From contig CAAFUS010000008.1 of the NCBI GenBank assembly GCA_900766265.1, forward strand, positions 1 through 64,000: 64,000 nucleotides of DNA, in the 5' to 3' direction. Below are positions 51,758 to 61,399 of this stretch, in pieces. A program made the translations under genes and the position numbers. The stretch comes from Pseudomonadaceae bacterium (GTDB taxonomy: Bacteria; Pseudomonadota; Gammaproteobacteria; Pseudomonadales; Pseudomonadaceae). Under the pieces are notes generated by a model. The model made no database searches and had not been told where the DNA came from. It saw nothing but the letters and a program-made list of their open reading frames with translations. How positions within the stretch are numbered: position 1 is the stretch's first letter; every line of letters starts with the position of its first letter.

Positions 51758-53023
51758 TCAGTGGAGCGGATCCTGGCCGTCTCGGTCGCGCCAGCCGTGG
51801 CCGCCTGGGAGCAGAAGGTTGAGCAGAATGGCGATGATGCCGCACAGGGAAATGCCCTTAAGGCTGACATCACCGGCGCCAATGACCATCCCGCCGATAC
51901 CGAACACCAGGGTTACCGCGACGATCACCAGGTTACGCGCTTCGGAAAGATCCACATGGTGGCGAATCAGCGTGTTCAGCCCGACCACCGCGATGGAGCC
52001 GAACAGCAGACACAGGATGCCACCCATGACCGGTACCGGGATGCTTTGCAGCGCTGCGCCGAACTTGCCGATGAACGCCAGCACGATGGCGACGCCCGCA
52101 GCCCACAGCATCACCCGTGGATTGAAATTCTTGGTCAGCATGACGGCCCCCGTCACCTCCGAGTAGGTGGTGTTGGGCGGCCCGCCGAGCATGCCGGCGG
52201 CCGAGGTGGCCAGGCCGTCGCCCAGCAGGGTGCGGTGCAGGCCGGGCTTCTTCAGGTAGTTCTTGCCCGTCACGGTCCCGATCGCCAGGACGTCGCCGAT
52301 GTGCTCGATGGCCGGCGCGATGGCCACCGGCAGCATGAACAGGATCGCACCCCAGTGGAACTCGGGGGCGACGAAGTTCGGCAGCGCCAGCCAGGGGGCG
52401 GCCGCGATGGGCGCGAAATCCACCACGTCCAGCAGCCAGGCCAGGACATAACCGACGGCCACGCCGGCCAGGATCGGCACCAGGCGGAAAATGCCCCGGC
52501 CGACCACCGCCACCACCAGCGTGGTCAGCAGCGCCGGTAGGGAGACCATCAAGGCGGTGCTGTAGGGCACCAGCTGCACGCTGGCGTCACCGGCCTTGCC
52601 CATCGCCATGTTCGCCGCTACTGGGGCGAGGCCCAGGCCGATCGACATGATCACCGGGCCAATCACCACCGGCGGCAGCAGACGATCGATGAAACCGGTG
52701 CCCTTGAGCTTCACCGCACCGGCCAGCAGCATGTACATGAGGCCCGCCGCGACCAGTCCGCCGAGAGTCGCCGGCAGGCCGAACTCGAGCTGGGCCGCCA
52801 GGATGGGGGCGATGAAGGCGAAGCTCGACGCGAGGAATACCGGCACCTGGTTGCGGGTAACCAGATGGAACACCAGGGTGCCGAGGCCTGCGGTAAACAG
52901 GGCAACGTTGGGGTCCATCCCGGTGATCAGCGGCATCAGCACCAGGGCGCCGAATGCCACGAACAGCATCTGCGAGCCGGCCAGCGCCTGACGCCAGAGC
53001 GGATCGCTCGTGTGTTCCTGCAT
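51758..53023 (-). CDS. uraA: uracil permease, NCS2 family
   Basis: A 421-aa inner-membrane uracil:proton symporter with about 14 hydrophobic segments and NCS2 motifs (PVFLASSFAFIAPILAA; IAPAIEHIGDVLAIG with the substrate-binding Glu; GGPPNTTYSEVTGAV). ATG 53023 is 2 nt after the upp stop; the open frame beyond runs through upp out of frame and is rejected. The upp-uraA operon imports uracil and traps it as UMP, as in E. coli. Confidence 0.94.
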   Translation of the reverse strand: MQEHTSDPLWRQALAGSQMLFVAFGALVLMPLITGMDPNVALFTAGLGTLVFHLVTRNQVPVFLASSFAFIAPILAAQLEFGLPATLGGLVAAGLMYMLLAGAVKLKGTGFIDRLLPPVVIGPVIMSIGLGLAPVAANMAMGKAGDASVQLVPYSTALMVSLPALLTTLVVAVVGRGIFRLVPILAGVAVGYVLAWLLDVVDFAPIAAAPWLALPNFVAPEFHWGAILFMLPVAIAPAIEHIGDVLAIGTVTGKNYLKKPGLHRTLLGDGLATSAAGMLGGPPNTTYSEVTGAVMLTKNFNPRVMLWAAGVAIVLAFIGKFGAALQSIPVPVMGGILCLLFGSIAVVGLNTLIRHHVDLSEARNLVIVAVTLVFGIGGMVIGAGDVSLKGISLCGIIAILLNLLLPGGHGWRDRDGQDPLH

Positions 53024-53025
53024 GC

Positions 53026-53664
53026 TTAGACGTCCTTCTGCTTGGTGCCGAAGATCTTGTCGCCCGCATCGCCCAGGCCGGGGATGATGTAGCCGTTGGC
53101 ATCCAGGTTCTGGTCGATCGATGCGGTGAAAATGGTCACGTCCGGGTGAGCCTTCTCCACGGCAGCGATGCCCTCGGGGGCGGCGACCAGCACCAATGCG
53201 CGAATCTCCTTGCAACCCGCCTTCTTCAGCATGTCGATGGTGGCGACCATCGAGCCGCCGGTGGCCAGCATCGGATCGATGATCATCGCCAGACGCTGGT
53301 CGATCTCGGGAACCAGCTTTTCCAGGTAGGTGTGCGCCTGGAGGGTTTCCTCGTTGCGTGCGATGCCCACCGCACTGACCTTCGCGCCGGGGATCAGGCT
53401 GAGCACGCCGTCGAGCATGCCGATGCCAGCTCGCAGGATGGGCACCACCGTTATTTTCTTGCCGGAAATCTTCTCGACCTGGACCGGCCCGCACCAGCCT
53501 TCGATGCTGCAGTGCTCGAGCGGCAGGTCCCGCGTGGCTTCGTAGGTGAGAATGGAGCCGACTTCTTGAGCCAGTTCGCGGAAGTTCTTGGTACTGATGT
53601 CGGCGCGGCGCATGAGGCCGAGCTTGTGACGGATCAGCGGATGGCGGATCTCTTGAATGGGCAT
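53026..53664 (-). CDS. upp: uracil phosphoribosyltransferase
   Basis: A 212-aa salvage enzyme converting uracil and PRPP to UMP. Marks: HPLIRHKLGLMR, the PRPP-binding DPMLATGGSMVATIDML and C-terminal GYIIPGLGDAGDKIFGT for uracil binding. ATG 53664 (MPIQEIRHPL) is the family start; the frame extends six codons. It is followed directly by uraA. The upstream neighbour hpt is divergent. Confidence 0.96.
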   Translation of the reverse strand: MPIQEIRHPLIRHKLGLMRRADISTKNFRELAQEVGSILTYEATRDLPLEHCSIEGWCGPVQVEKISGKKITVVPILRAGIGMLDGVLSLIPGAKVSAVGIARNEETLQAHTYLEKLVPEIDQRLAMIIDPMLATGGSMVATIDMLKKAGCKEIRALVLVAAPEGIAAVEKAHPDVTIFTASIDQNLDANGYIIPGLGDAGDKIFGTKQKDV

Positions 53665-53891
53665 GACGGCTCCGGCGGGCAAAAAAACCGGCTTAGATTA
53701 AAGCATCCCCAGTCCAGCGGCTATGCGGATCGGGCCCTGCGGCTTGCCGCTCGCCCCCAGGATGCGTATCGTCGCGCCCTTTTTATCTGGCCGCGGCGGC
53801 CTTCGTAGATCGTCGCGGCGTGTGCCACCTGGCGGCCAGGGCTGCTAGGCTGGTTGCCTGTCTTGATACTTGCACTGGAGAACCCCGCATC

Positions 53892-54449
53892 ATGCCCGCC
53901 GAGCTCGCACACATCCGCCAGATCATGGAAGAGGCCGACTGCCTTTACACCGAAGCCGAGGTGGAAGCGGCCATCGAACGTGTGGCCGAGAAGATCAACG
54001 GCGAGCTGGCCGATCGCAACCCCGTGGTGTTCTGTGTGATGAACGGCGGGCTGATCTTTGCCGGCAAGCTGGTGACTAAGCTGGGCTTCCCGCTGGAACT
54101 GTCCTACCTGCATGCCACGCGCTACCGCAACGAGACCAGCGGCGGCGAGCTTTTCTGGAAGGCCAAGCCGGAAATCTCGTTCATCGATCGGGACGTGCTG
54201 ATCATCGACGACATCCTGGATGAAGGTCATACCCTGGGCGCCATCATCGACTTCTGTCGCCACGCCGGCGCTGCGGCGGTGCATACCGCGGTGCTGATCG
54301 ACAAGGAGCACCAGCGCAAGGCTCGCCCCGACCTCAAGGCGGATTTCGTCGGGCTGAGTTGCATCGATCGCTACATCTTCGGCTACGGCATGGACTACAA
54401 GGGCTACTGGCGCAACGCCGCTGGAATCTACGCGGTCAAGGGCCTGTAA
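53892..54449 (+). CDS. hpt: hypoxanthine-guanine phosphoribosyltransferase
   Basis: A 185-aa purine salvage enzyme. PRPP-binding VLIIDDILDEGHTLGAI, VMNGGLIFAGKL, and the base-binding FVGLSCIDRYIFGYGMDYKG. ATG 53892 is chosen over the longer frame because the family begins MPAELAHIRQIMEEAD. It overlaps the cupin gene by one base (TAATG), so both are cotranslated. It is divergent from upp, so purine and pyrimidine salvage share a control region. Confidence 0.94.
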   Translation: MPAELAHIRQIMEEADCLYTEAEVEAAIERVAEKINGELADRNPVVFCVMNGGLIFAGKLVTKLGFPLELSYLHATRYRNETSGGELFWKAKPEISFIDRDVLIIDDILDEGHTLGAIIDFCRHAGAAAVHTAVLIDKEHQRKARPDLKADFVGLSCIDRYIFGYGMDYKGYWRNAAGIYAVKGL

Positions 54450-54925
54450 TGACCGCATCGCGTTACCTCGATCAGGACCTGTTCGAGGCCCTCACCGATG
54501 CCGCTCGATCCAGCGAGCGGCGACGCCATCATCATGCGTTCCATCGGATGAGCGAGCCCTGCCACCGCCTGGCGGTAGGGCTGCAGCCGGATACTTACAT
54601 CGCGCCTCATCGTCACCTCGAGGCCGACAAGTCCGAGAGCATTCTGGTCCTGCGGGGCAGCCTCGGTCTGCTGGTGTTCAATGAGTCGGGCGAGGTCACC
54701 GAGCGCCGTGTGCTCAAGGCAGGCGGCGAATGCGTCGGCGTCGACCTGCCGCCCGGAACCTTCCACGCCTTCGTCGTACTGGAAGCCGACACTCTGATGT
54801 TCGAGTGCAAGGCCGGCCCCTACCGGGCGCCCGAAGGGAATGAACGCCCACGCTGGGCGCCCCGTGAAGGCGAACCGGGCGTCCGGCGCTATCTCGACTG
54901 GATGCGTGCCCACTTCGGCGCCTGA
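54449..54925 (+). CDS. WbuC-family cupin metalloprotein
   Basis: A 158-aa cupin with the WbuC signature: N-terminal ALTDAARSSERRRHHHAFHR, metal-site PHRHLEADKSESILVLRGSL and PPGTFHAFVVLE. WbuC-like proteins appear in O-antigen loci and elsewhere; no enzymatic role is firmly known to me. The start ATG 54449 overlaps the hpt stop. Linkage to hpt is seen in pseudomonads, meaning unclear. Confidence 0.85.
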   Translation: MTASRYLDQDLFEALTDAARSSERRRHHHAFHRMSEPCHRLAVGLQPDTYIAPHRHLEADKSESILVLRGSLGLLVFNESGEVTERRVLKAGGECVGVDLPPGTFHAFVVLEADTLMFECKAGPYRAPEGNERPRWAPREGEPGVRRYLDWMRAHFGA

Positions 54926-55299
54926 TTCGGTTCGGCTGTTTCCTTTCACCCCAATCATCAGAGGCTGGTAACGCCCCTGAGCGCGGAGGCGCTCATCTGG
55001 CTGCGCGCCTCCCCGGGTGCGCCGTCTTAGCCTCAATTGCCCTGCAGGCCAGATGTGCCGAGGGCTGCAACGCGCTGTTTTCACATGCCATCGGGGCGCT
55101 GCGCTTTGCAGGGTTCGGGTTCGTGATTAAGCTCAACGGGACCCGCCGGTCGGCCATGGCGAAAAGCAGCGCCACGAGCCAGAACTGGGAAGGGTATTCA
55201 TCCTAAAGGATTACAAGACAAATCAAACCTTAGTGCGCTTAACCGCCTGGTACCGTCTGGTTAGGGTTAGCTCACTCAAAGAACCAACAGGAGTGCCGT
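54926..55299. other. 374-nt leader region before the DUF1302 gene
   Basis: No gene seen. GAGCGC (54979-54984) and GCGCTC (54989-54994) form a small hairpin after the cupin gene, without a T-run. Near 55257-55270 the bases GGTTAGGGTTAGC form a short direct repeat, about 30-40 nt before the start codon and inside the likely promoter or leader. I could not place a confident -35/-10 or -24/-12 pair. Confidence 0.4.
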
Positions 55300-57039
55300 A
55301 TGACAACAACAAAAAGGCAAGGATTCTTCCAGCCAAAACTGCTCGCCGTTGCGATTACCCTAGGGACTGCCACCCCGGCCTTCGCAGTGAACTTCAACGT
55401 CGGCGAGATCGAGGGACAATTTGATTCTTCGATTTCCATCGGCGCCAGCTGGTCGACCACCGATCGCGACATGGATCTGGTCGGCGTGACCAATGGCGGT
55501 ACCGGCTACACCCAGACGGGCGACGACAACCGTCTGAACTTCAAGAAGGGCGAGACCTTTTCGAAGATTTTCAAGGGTGTCCATGACCTTGAACTGCGCT
55601 ACCGCGACAGCGGAGCGTTCGTTCGTGGCAAGTACTGGTACGACTTCGAACTCAAGGACGAGAGCCGGCTGTTCAAGGACATCAGCGACAGCAACCGCAA
55701 GACCGCGGCCCAGTCTTCGGGCGCGCAGATCCTCGACGCGTTCATCTACCACAACTACGTGGCAGGCGATCTGCCCGGCACCGTCCGCTTCGGTCGCCAG
55801 GTGGTCAGCTGGGGCGAAAGTACCTTCATCGGCAACTCGATCAACGCGATCAACCCGTTGGACGCCGCCGCCTTGCGCCGCCCGGGTGCCGAACTCAAGG
55901 AAGGCCTGATCCCGGTGAACATGGTCTACCTGTCCCAGGGCCTTTCCGACCAGCTCAGCGTCGAAGGCTTCTACCAGCTTGAGTGGGACCAGACCATCGT
56001 CGACAACTGCGGGACCTTCTTCGGATCCGACGTTCTCGCCGATGGTTGCGACATGAACTACACGGTGGGTACCACCTCGTTCACCCCGGCACAGCAAGCC
56101 GCCCTGCGTGCCGCCTATGGAATCGACACGACGTCCGAGGGCGTGGTGGTCAGACGCGGCGGTGACCGCGACGCGCGTGATTCCGGGCAGTACGGTGTGG
56201 CCTTTCGCTGGCTTGCCGATGCCGCGGAATATGGCGTGTATTTCATGAATTATCACAGCCGAACCCCGAACGTAACCCTGCAGAACGCGGATCTGGCCAG
56301 CATCGGCGCGGCTTTGGGCGCAGGCGCCAGTGCTCAGGCGGTACTGCTTGGGCGGGGCTCCTATTACCTCGAATACCCTGAGGACATCCGACTCTACGGG
56401 GCCAGCTTCTCGACGACGCTGCCGACCGGGACGGCATGGTCGGGCGAGATCAGCTACCGCCCGAATGCGCCGCTGCAGATCAACACCACCGATCTGACGC
56501 AGCGTCTGGCGACCTCTGTCGTCGCCGGGGGAGCGGCGGCGGCTGACCAGGTGCACCGCGGTTACAACCGCAAAGAGATGACCCAACTGCAGACCACGTT
56601 CACTCACTTTATCGATCAGGTGCTGGGCGCAGGCCGGGTCACGCTGGTGGGTGAGATCGGCTACCTCCACATCGGTGGCCTGGAAAGCAAGAGCGAGCTG
56701 CGGTACGGACGAGACTCGATCTACGGGCTCGATAACGCCCGCTACGGCAATGATGGCTTCGCGACCGCCAACTCCTGGGGTTATCGCCTGCGTGGCATGG
56801 CCAACTACAGCAACGTGTTCGCCGGCGTGAACCTGACGCCGAACATCACCTTGTCCCATGACGTTCATGGATACAGCCCGGTGTTCAACGAAGGCTCCAA
56901 GGCGGTCAGCATCGGTCTGGACGCCGAATACCAGAACACCTACACCGTCAGCCTGTCGTATACCGATTTCTTCGGCGGCGACTACAACACCCTGGTTGAC
57001 CGCGACTTCCTCGCACTCAGTGTGGGCATGAACTTCTAA
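55300..57039 (+). CDS. DUF1302 outer-membrane protein
   Basis: A 579-aa exported protein: signal peptide ending TATPAFA (near 28), then beta-rich, Tyr/Asn-rich sequence with alternating hydrophobic residues, ending LALSVGMNF (terminal Phe, as in outer-membrane barrels). DUF1302 proteins in pseudomonads and related bacteria accompany DUF1329 proteins, often with MMPL transporters, and are linked to sterol or hydrophobic compound uptake/efflux. No MMPL gene follows here. The ATG has CAGGAG upstream. It is followed by DUF1329 after 123 nt. Confidence 0.88.
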   Translation: MTTTKRQGFFQPKLLAVAITLGTATPAFAVNFNVGEIEGQFDSSISIGASWSTTDRDMDLVGVTNGGTGYTQTGDDNRLNFKKGETFSKIFKGVHDLELRYRDSGAFVRGKYWYDFELKDESRLFKDISDSNRKTAAQSSGAQILDAFIYHNYVAGDLPGTVRFGRQVVSWGESTFIGNSINAINPLDAAALRRPGAELKEGLIPVNMVYLSQGLSDQLSVEGFYQLEWDQTIVDNCGTFFGSDVLADGCDMNYTVGTTSFTPAQQAALRAAYGIDTTSEGVVVRRGGDRDARDSGQYGVAFRWLADAAEYGVYFMNYHSRTPNVTLQNADLASIGAALGAGASAQAVLLGRGSYYLEYPEDIRLYGASFSTTLPTGTAWSGEISYRPNAPLQINTTDLTQRLATSVVAGGAAAADQVHRGYNRKEMTQLQTTFTHFIDQVLGAGRVTLVGEIGYLHIGGLESKSELRYGRDSIYGLDNARYGNDGFATANSWGYRLRGMANYSNVFAGVNLTPNITLSHDVHGYSPVFNEGSKAVSIGLDAEYQNTYTVSLSYTDFFGGDYNTLVDRDFLALSVGMNF

Positions 57040-57162
57040 GGAGGGCTGTTCAGTTACAACGCCAGGCCGCAGGTACGTCTCCAGGGCGTGTCTGTCGGCC
57101 GATCGGCGCGCGATACGCAAGGCCTCCGACCAAAAACAAGATTAACGAGGAAGTGGAATCGT

Positions 57163-58527
57163 ATGAAAACAACAACGAAGCTGATCAGTGCGCTGGCTTT
57201 CTCCCTGCTCGCCAGCAGCGTGATGGCGGCCGTTTCGCAAGAAGAGGCGGCCAAGCTTGGTAGCACGCTGACCCCGCTGGGGGCCGAAAGAGCTGGCAAC
57301 GCCGAGGGCACCATCCCCGAGTGGACCGGCGGCCTGCCGACCAACGCCGCGCCGCTCAAGCCATCCGGCCATATCGGCAATCCATTTGCCAACGAACAGC
57401 CCTTGTTCGTGATCACTGCGCAGAACGCCGATCAGTACAAGGACAAGCTGTCCGCCGGCCAGCTGGCCATGTTCAAGCGCTATCCCGATACCTACAAGAT
57501 GCGTGTCTTCCCGACTCACCGCACGGCGGCAGCGCCCGATGCGATCTACGAGGCGGCGAAGAAGAGCGCGCTCAACACCGAGCTGATTGAAGGCGGCAAC
57601 GGTCTGCAGAACTTCACCGACAGCCGCTATTACGCCTTCCCGATTCCGAAGAATGGTCTCGAGGCCATCTGGAACCACCTGACCGCCTACCGGGGCGGCA
57701 ACGTACGCCGCAATATCGTACAGGCCACTCCGCAGACCAACGGCAGCTATACCCTGGTCTCGTTCGAGGACGAGGTGGCCTTCCCCAGCGAGATGACCGA
57801 TCTCGACCCCGAGCGGGCCAAGAACGCGCTGCTGTTCTTCAAGCAGCGGGTAACGGCGCCGTCGCGCCTGGCCGGTAACGTGCTGCTGGTCCACGACTCG
57901 ATCGACCAGGTCAAGGAGCCACGCCAGGCTTGGATCTACAACGCCGGTCAGCGTCGCGTGCGCCGCGCCCCCCAGGTTGCCTATGACGGCCCGGGTACCG
58001 CCGCCGACGGGATGCGTACGACCGACAACTTCAACATGTTCAGCGGTGCGCCCGATCGCTACGACTGGAAACTGGTCGGCAAGCGCGAGCTGTACATCCC
58101 CTACAACAGCTACGAGATTGCCTCCAACGACCTCAAGTACAGTGACATCATCAAGGCTGGCCACGTCAATCAGGACCTGGCTCGCTATGAGTTGCACCGC
58201 GTGTGGGAAGTCGAGGCGACCCTTAAGCAGGGTGAGCGCAACATCTACGGAAAGCGCCGCTTCTTCATTGATGAGGATACCTGGAACATTGCCCACTCGG
58301 AGCTGTACGACGGTCGTGGTCAGCTCTGGCGGGTCGGCGAGGCCCACATGATCCAGTACTACAATCTGAAGGTACCGACCTACGCCTTCGAGGCGCTGTA
58401 CGACATCATCTCTGGCCGTTATATCGCGATCGGCATGTCGAACGAGGAAAAACCGCACCAGTACGGCTACAAGGCTTCCGCCCGCGACTTCACGCCAGCC
58501 GCTCTGCGCAACGCCGGGGTACGTTGA
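57163..58527 (+). CDS. DUF1329 outer-membrane lipoprotein-like protein
   Basis: A 454-aa exported protein: signal peptide MKTTTKLISALAFSLLASSV-MA (cleavage near 22, no lipobox Cys), then the DUF1329 domain (LGSTLTPLGAERAGNAEGTI; IPEWTGGLP near the start), with LolB/LppX-like lipid-binding fold expected. Typical marks are YELHRVWEVEATLK and YGKRRFFIDEDTW. ATG 57163 is chosen because the signal peptide starts there and GAGGAAGTGG lies upstream. It works with DUF1302 in an envelope process of unclear substrate. Confidence 0.88.
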   Translation: MKTTTKLISALAFSLLASSVMAAVSQEEAAKLGSTLTPLGAERAGNAEGTIPEWTGGLPTNAAPLKPSGHIGNPFANEQPLFVITAQNADQYKDKLSAGQLAMFKRYPDTYKMRVFPTHRTAAAPDAIYEAAKKSALNTELIEGGNGLQNFTDSRYYAFPIPKNGLEAIWNHLTAYRGGNVRRNIVQATPQTNGSYTLVSFEDEVAFPSEMTDLDPERAKNALLFFKQRVTAPSRLAGNVLLVHDSIDQVKEPRQAWIYNAGQRRVRRAPQVAYDGPGTAADGMRTTDNFNMFSGAPDRYDWKLVGKRELYIPYNSYEIASNDLKYSDIIKAGHVNQDLARYELHRVWEVEATLKQGERNIYGKRRFFIDEDTWNIAHSELYDGRGQLWRVGEAHMIQYYNLKVPTYAFEALYDIISGRYIAIGMSNEEKPHQYGYKASARDFTPAALRNAGVR

Positions 58528-58551
58528 TCGAGAGATATTCGATTGCTGGAT

Positions 58552-58577
58552 AAGGCGGCCATTTGGCCGCCTTTTTT
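58552..58577 (+). terminator. intrinsic terminator after DUF1329 gene
   Basis: AAGGCGGCC (58552-58560) pairs with GGCCGCCTT around an ATTT loop and runs into a TTTTTT tract. It ends the DUF1302-DUF1329 transcript 25 nt after the stop. Confidence 0.9.
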
Positions 58578-58763
58578 GTATTGAATGGGAGGATAGATGA
58601 TACTTGTTGGCCATTAGAGGCCATCAAACAACAAAGCAAGGGTGGTCCGGCGGCGTAAGGCAGGAATGCAAAGGGGGCGGCCAGAAGGGAAGTTGCCTGC
58701 TTGCATATCCCTACGTCCGCGACGCTTTTCAAAGGACTGTCTCGAGCAGAGAGAAAGGTAGCC

Positions 58764-61385
58764 ATGTCCGTACGCCTCAGTCTTGGTGCCATCGATACGT
58801 CTGCGTCCATGCCGCTACAGAGTGCAGGCGTGCCCCGACTGCCACCCTTGCACCTGCCTCGCCCTCGTCTGACCTCGTCGTTGCTGACGGCCGACTGCCG
58901 TCTGCGTCTGATCTGTGCTCCGGCAGGCTTCGGCAAGAGCGTGCTGATGAGCGAGTGCGCACGCCAAGCACCGTCGGACATGCAGGTCATCTGGCTGGAC
59001 CTTGGCGGCCGGTCCTTTACTCCTAATGATCTCTACGCACGTCTGAGCCACGCGCTTGGGTACGGCGGCGAGCCCCAGGGCTCGGTGCAGGATGATCTGA
59101 TCGCTCTGCTCGGCCGATCACATCGGCCTTTGTGGATCATGCTCGACGACTACCCGCGGCAGATCAGCCCCGAACTCGACCGATGTCTCGACGTCCTCAT
59201 CGAGCAAGGCCCGCGCTCGCTCTCGTGGTGGGTCAGCAGTCGGCGGCAACCGGCCTGGAAGTTGCCTCGTCTGCTGTTGCAGGGCGATCTCCTCGAGGTG
59301 GAGGCCGAGGCGCTGGCGCTGTCCGCGGACGAGCTCAGGCGTCTGCTCGAGGCGCAAGGACAACGGTTGGCGAGCGACACCTTCGACGAGCTGATGCGCG
59401 CCACCGAAGGCTGGCTCGCGGGCGTGTGCCTGCTGTTGTTGAACGCTGACGAGCAGGCCGTACGCGAGCGCCTCGGAGCCGGTACGCCCCTGTTGCGAGA
59501 CTATGTCCATCGCGAGGTGCTCGACGGGCAGGGCGACGACGTGCGCCGAGCGCTTTTCGCGCTGGCCCGCATGCCGCGTTTCTCGGCCGAATTGTGCGAC
59601 CACGTGCTCGAAGGCGGCGGCAGCGATCTGTTGCAGGTTCTCAAGACCTACCAGCTGTTCATCCATCAGGTTGACAGCTGCGGCCAGTGGTATCGGCTCT
59701 GGCGCCCGCTGGCGCTGATCCTTCAGCGTCTGCCCGAGGCGGTGCTGCCCACCCAGGTGCACCTGCGTGCCTGCCAGTGGTTCGCCAGCCGCGGCGAGAT
59801 GCGCGAGGCCGTCGAGCACGCCCTGTGGGCAGGCCAGCCGGAAGTGGCTGCCAACTACCTGCAGCGCTTCGGTCAGGAGCAGTTGCTGATCGGGGAAAAC
59901 GTGTCGCATTTTCTCAAATGGCGCAGCGAGCTGCCCCATGCGCTGTTCGCCAGCACCACCCGCCTGATCGTCCTCCATGGCTGGGCGCTGGTCATCTGCG
60001 CGCGGCTGGACGAAGCCGAGGAATGTCTGGCGGATCTGGCGAAGTTCTTTCCGCAGCCAGATGCGCGACGGCAGACCCAGCTGCTGGCTCAGTGGCAAGC
60101 GCTGCGGGGTTTCGTGGCTCGTCTGAGGGGTGAGCCGGGTGCCCGCGAACATTGCCTGCAAGCCCTCGAAGTGCTGGCCGACAACGCCTGGGCCCAGCGC
60201 GTGCTGTGTTTTCAGGCCTTGACGCAGCAGTCCATGGCCGAGGGGCAGTTCGATCTGGCACAGCATTACAACAGCGAAGGCATGAAGCTGGCCCGGCTCA
60301 AGGGCAGCGTGTTGTACGAAGTCATGCTGAGTACCGACCGTATCCAGCTGCTGGAAATGACCGGCGAGCTGGATCGCGCGGTCGGTGTGCTGGACGAAGC
60401 CTTGCTGGCCCTGCGCGACACTGTGCGCCACAGCCCGATTCTCGGGCGGTTGCAGTTGTTGCAGGGGCACCTGCTGTCCTATCAGGGGCTCGACGAGGGC
60501 GCACGTGTCGCCTATCAGAAGGGCCGGGTGGAAACCGAAACCTGCGGCGATTCCTATGCCTTCTATGGCTATCTGGGCCTGGCCGAGCTGGCCGCGCGCA
60601 ACCAGGACTTCACCGCGGCCTATCATTGGCTGCGCGAGGCCGAACGCCTGATGCAGTGGCGGCACGTGCCCGAAGCGCGGTTCCGGGGCCTGCTGCTGTT
60701 ACTGACGGGCGTCGCCTGGCTGCACCAGGGCGAGCTAAAGAAGGCACGCGGTGCGCTGGTGCAGGTCGAGGCGCTGTATCGGGACGGCGACTACCTCCCC
60801 CCTTCGGGATTCTACGAGCTAAGGCCCCGCCTGCAGCGCTATCTGGCGGTCCTCGATCTGCTTGAGGGGCGGGCGGCGGCGGCTATCGTGCGCCTGCGCG
60901 AACTGATCGAACAGTTGGTCCAGTCCCAGCAGCTGGGGCTGGCTTGCGAATGCCGTTTCACGCTGGCCGAGGCCTGCGCGGCGGCAGGTCGGCCAGCCGA
61001 GGCGGAGGTCGAGCTGGGCAGGGCGCTGGCCGAGGCGGCGCGGCAGAGGCTTGTCAAGCCGCTCTACGAGTTTCAGCTCCGCCAGCCACAGTGGCTCGCG
61101 CGGGTATTGCCCGCTAGCCGCGGTGAGAGCCTGCGGGAGCGTTTGCTACAGTACGAGCGGGAGGTCGAGGACGCGGCCGTCCCGGCCGACGAGGCCGTGC
61201 TCAGCAACCGGGAGCTGACGGTGCTCAAGCTGATCGCACAGGGCTGTTCGAACCTAGAAATCGCCGAGCAGCTATTCATCTCTCTGCATACCGTCAAGAC
61301 CCATGCGCGGCGGATCAATACCAAGCTGGGGGTCGCCCGACGCACCCAGGCCGTCGCCAAGGCCAAGGCGCTGGCCCTGCTCTGA
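58764..61385 (+). CDS. MalT-like LuxR-family transcriptional regulator
   Basis: An 873-aa STAND-type regulator: Walker A APAGFGKS (52-59), NTPase domain with WIMLDDYPRQ as Walker B region, a long helical-repeat (TPR-like) middle (~370-800) and a C-terminal LuxR helix-turn-helix (LSNRELTVLKLIAQGCSNLE to the end). ATG 58764 has AGAGAAAGG upstream; the frame extends 21 codons. Such regulators sense small inducers. It follows the DUF1302/DUF1329 pair after a terminator, and in pseudomonads similar regulators control DUF1302/DUF1329/MMPL genes, so it likely controls that pair. Confidence 0.92.
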   Translation: MSVRLSLGAIDTSASMPLQSAGVPRLPPLHLPRPRLTSSLLTADCRLRLICAPAGFGKSVLMSECARQAPSDMQVIWLDLGGRSFTPNDLYARLSHALGYGGEPQGSVQDDLIALLGRSHRPLWIMLDDYPRQISPELDRCLDVLIEQGPRSLSWWVSSRRQPAWKLPRLLLQGDLLEVEAEALALSADELRRLLEAQGQRLASDTFDELMRATEGWLAGVCLLLLNADEQAVRERLGAGTPLLRDYVHREVLDGQGDDVRRALFALARMPRFSAELCDHVLEGGGSDLLQVLKTYQLFIHQVDSCGQWYRLWRPLALILQRLPEAVLPTQVHLRACQWFASRGEMREAVEHALWAGQPEVAANYLQRFGQEQLLIGENVSHFLKWRSELPHALFASTTRLIVLHGWALVICARLDEAEECLADLAKFFPQPDARRQTQLLAQWQALRGFVARLRGEPGAREHCLQALEVLADNAWAQRVLCFQALTQQSMAEGQFDLAQHYNSEGMKLARLKGSVLYEVMLSTDRIQLLEMTGELDRAVGVLDEALLALRDTVRHSPILGRLQLLQGHLLSYQGLDEGARVAYQKGRVETETCGDSYAFYGYLGLAELAARNQDFTAAYHWLREAERLMQWRHVPEARFRGLLLLLTGVAWLHQGELKKARGALVQVEALYRDGDYLPPSGFYELRPRLQRYLAVLDLLEGRAAAAIVRLRELIEQLVQSQQLGLACECRFTLAEACAAAGRPAEAEVELGRALAEAARQRLVKPLYEFQLRQPQWLARVLPASRGESLRERLLQYEREVEDAAVPADEAVLSNRELTVLKLIAQGCSNLEIAEQLFISLHTVKTHARRINTKLGVARRTQAVAKAKALALL

Positions 61386-61399
61386 ACCACGGCGATTCG

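Noticed and set aside
53024..53494. Upstream extension of the uraA frame to a 578-codon ORF
   Set aside because: The extra part is out-of-frame sequence of upp; the permease homology begins at ATG 53023.
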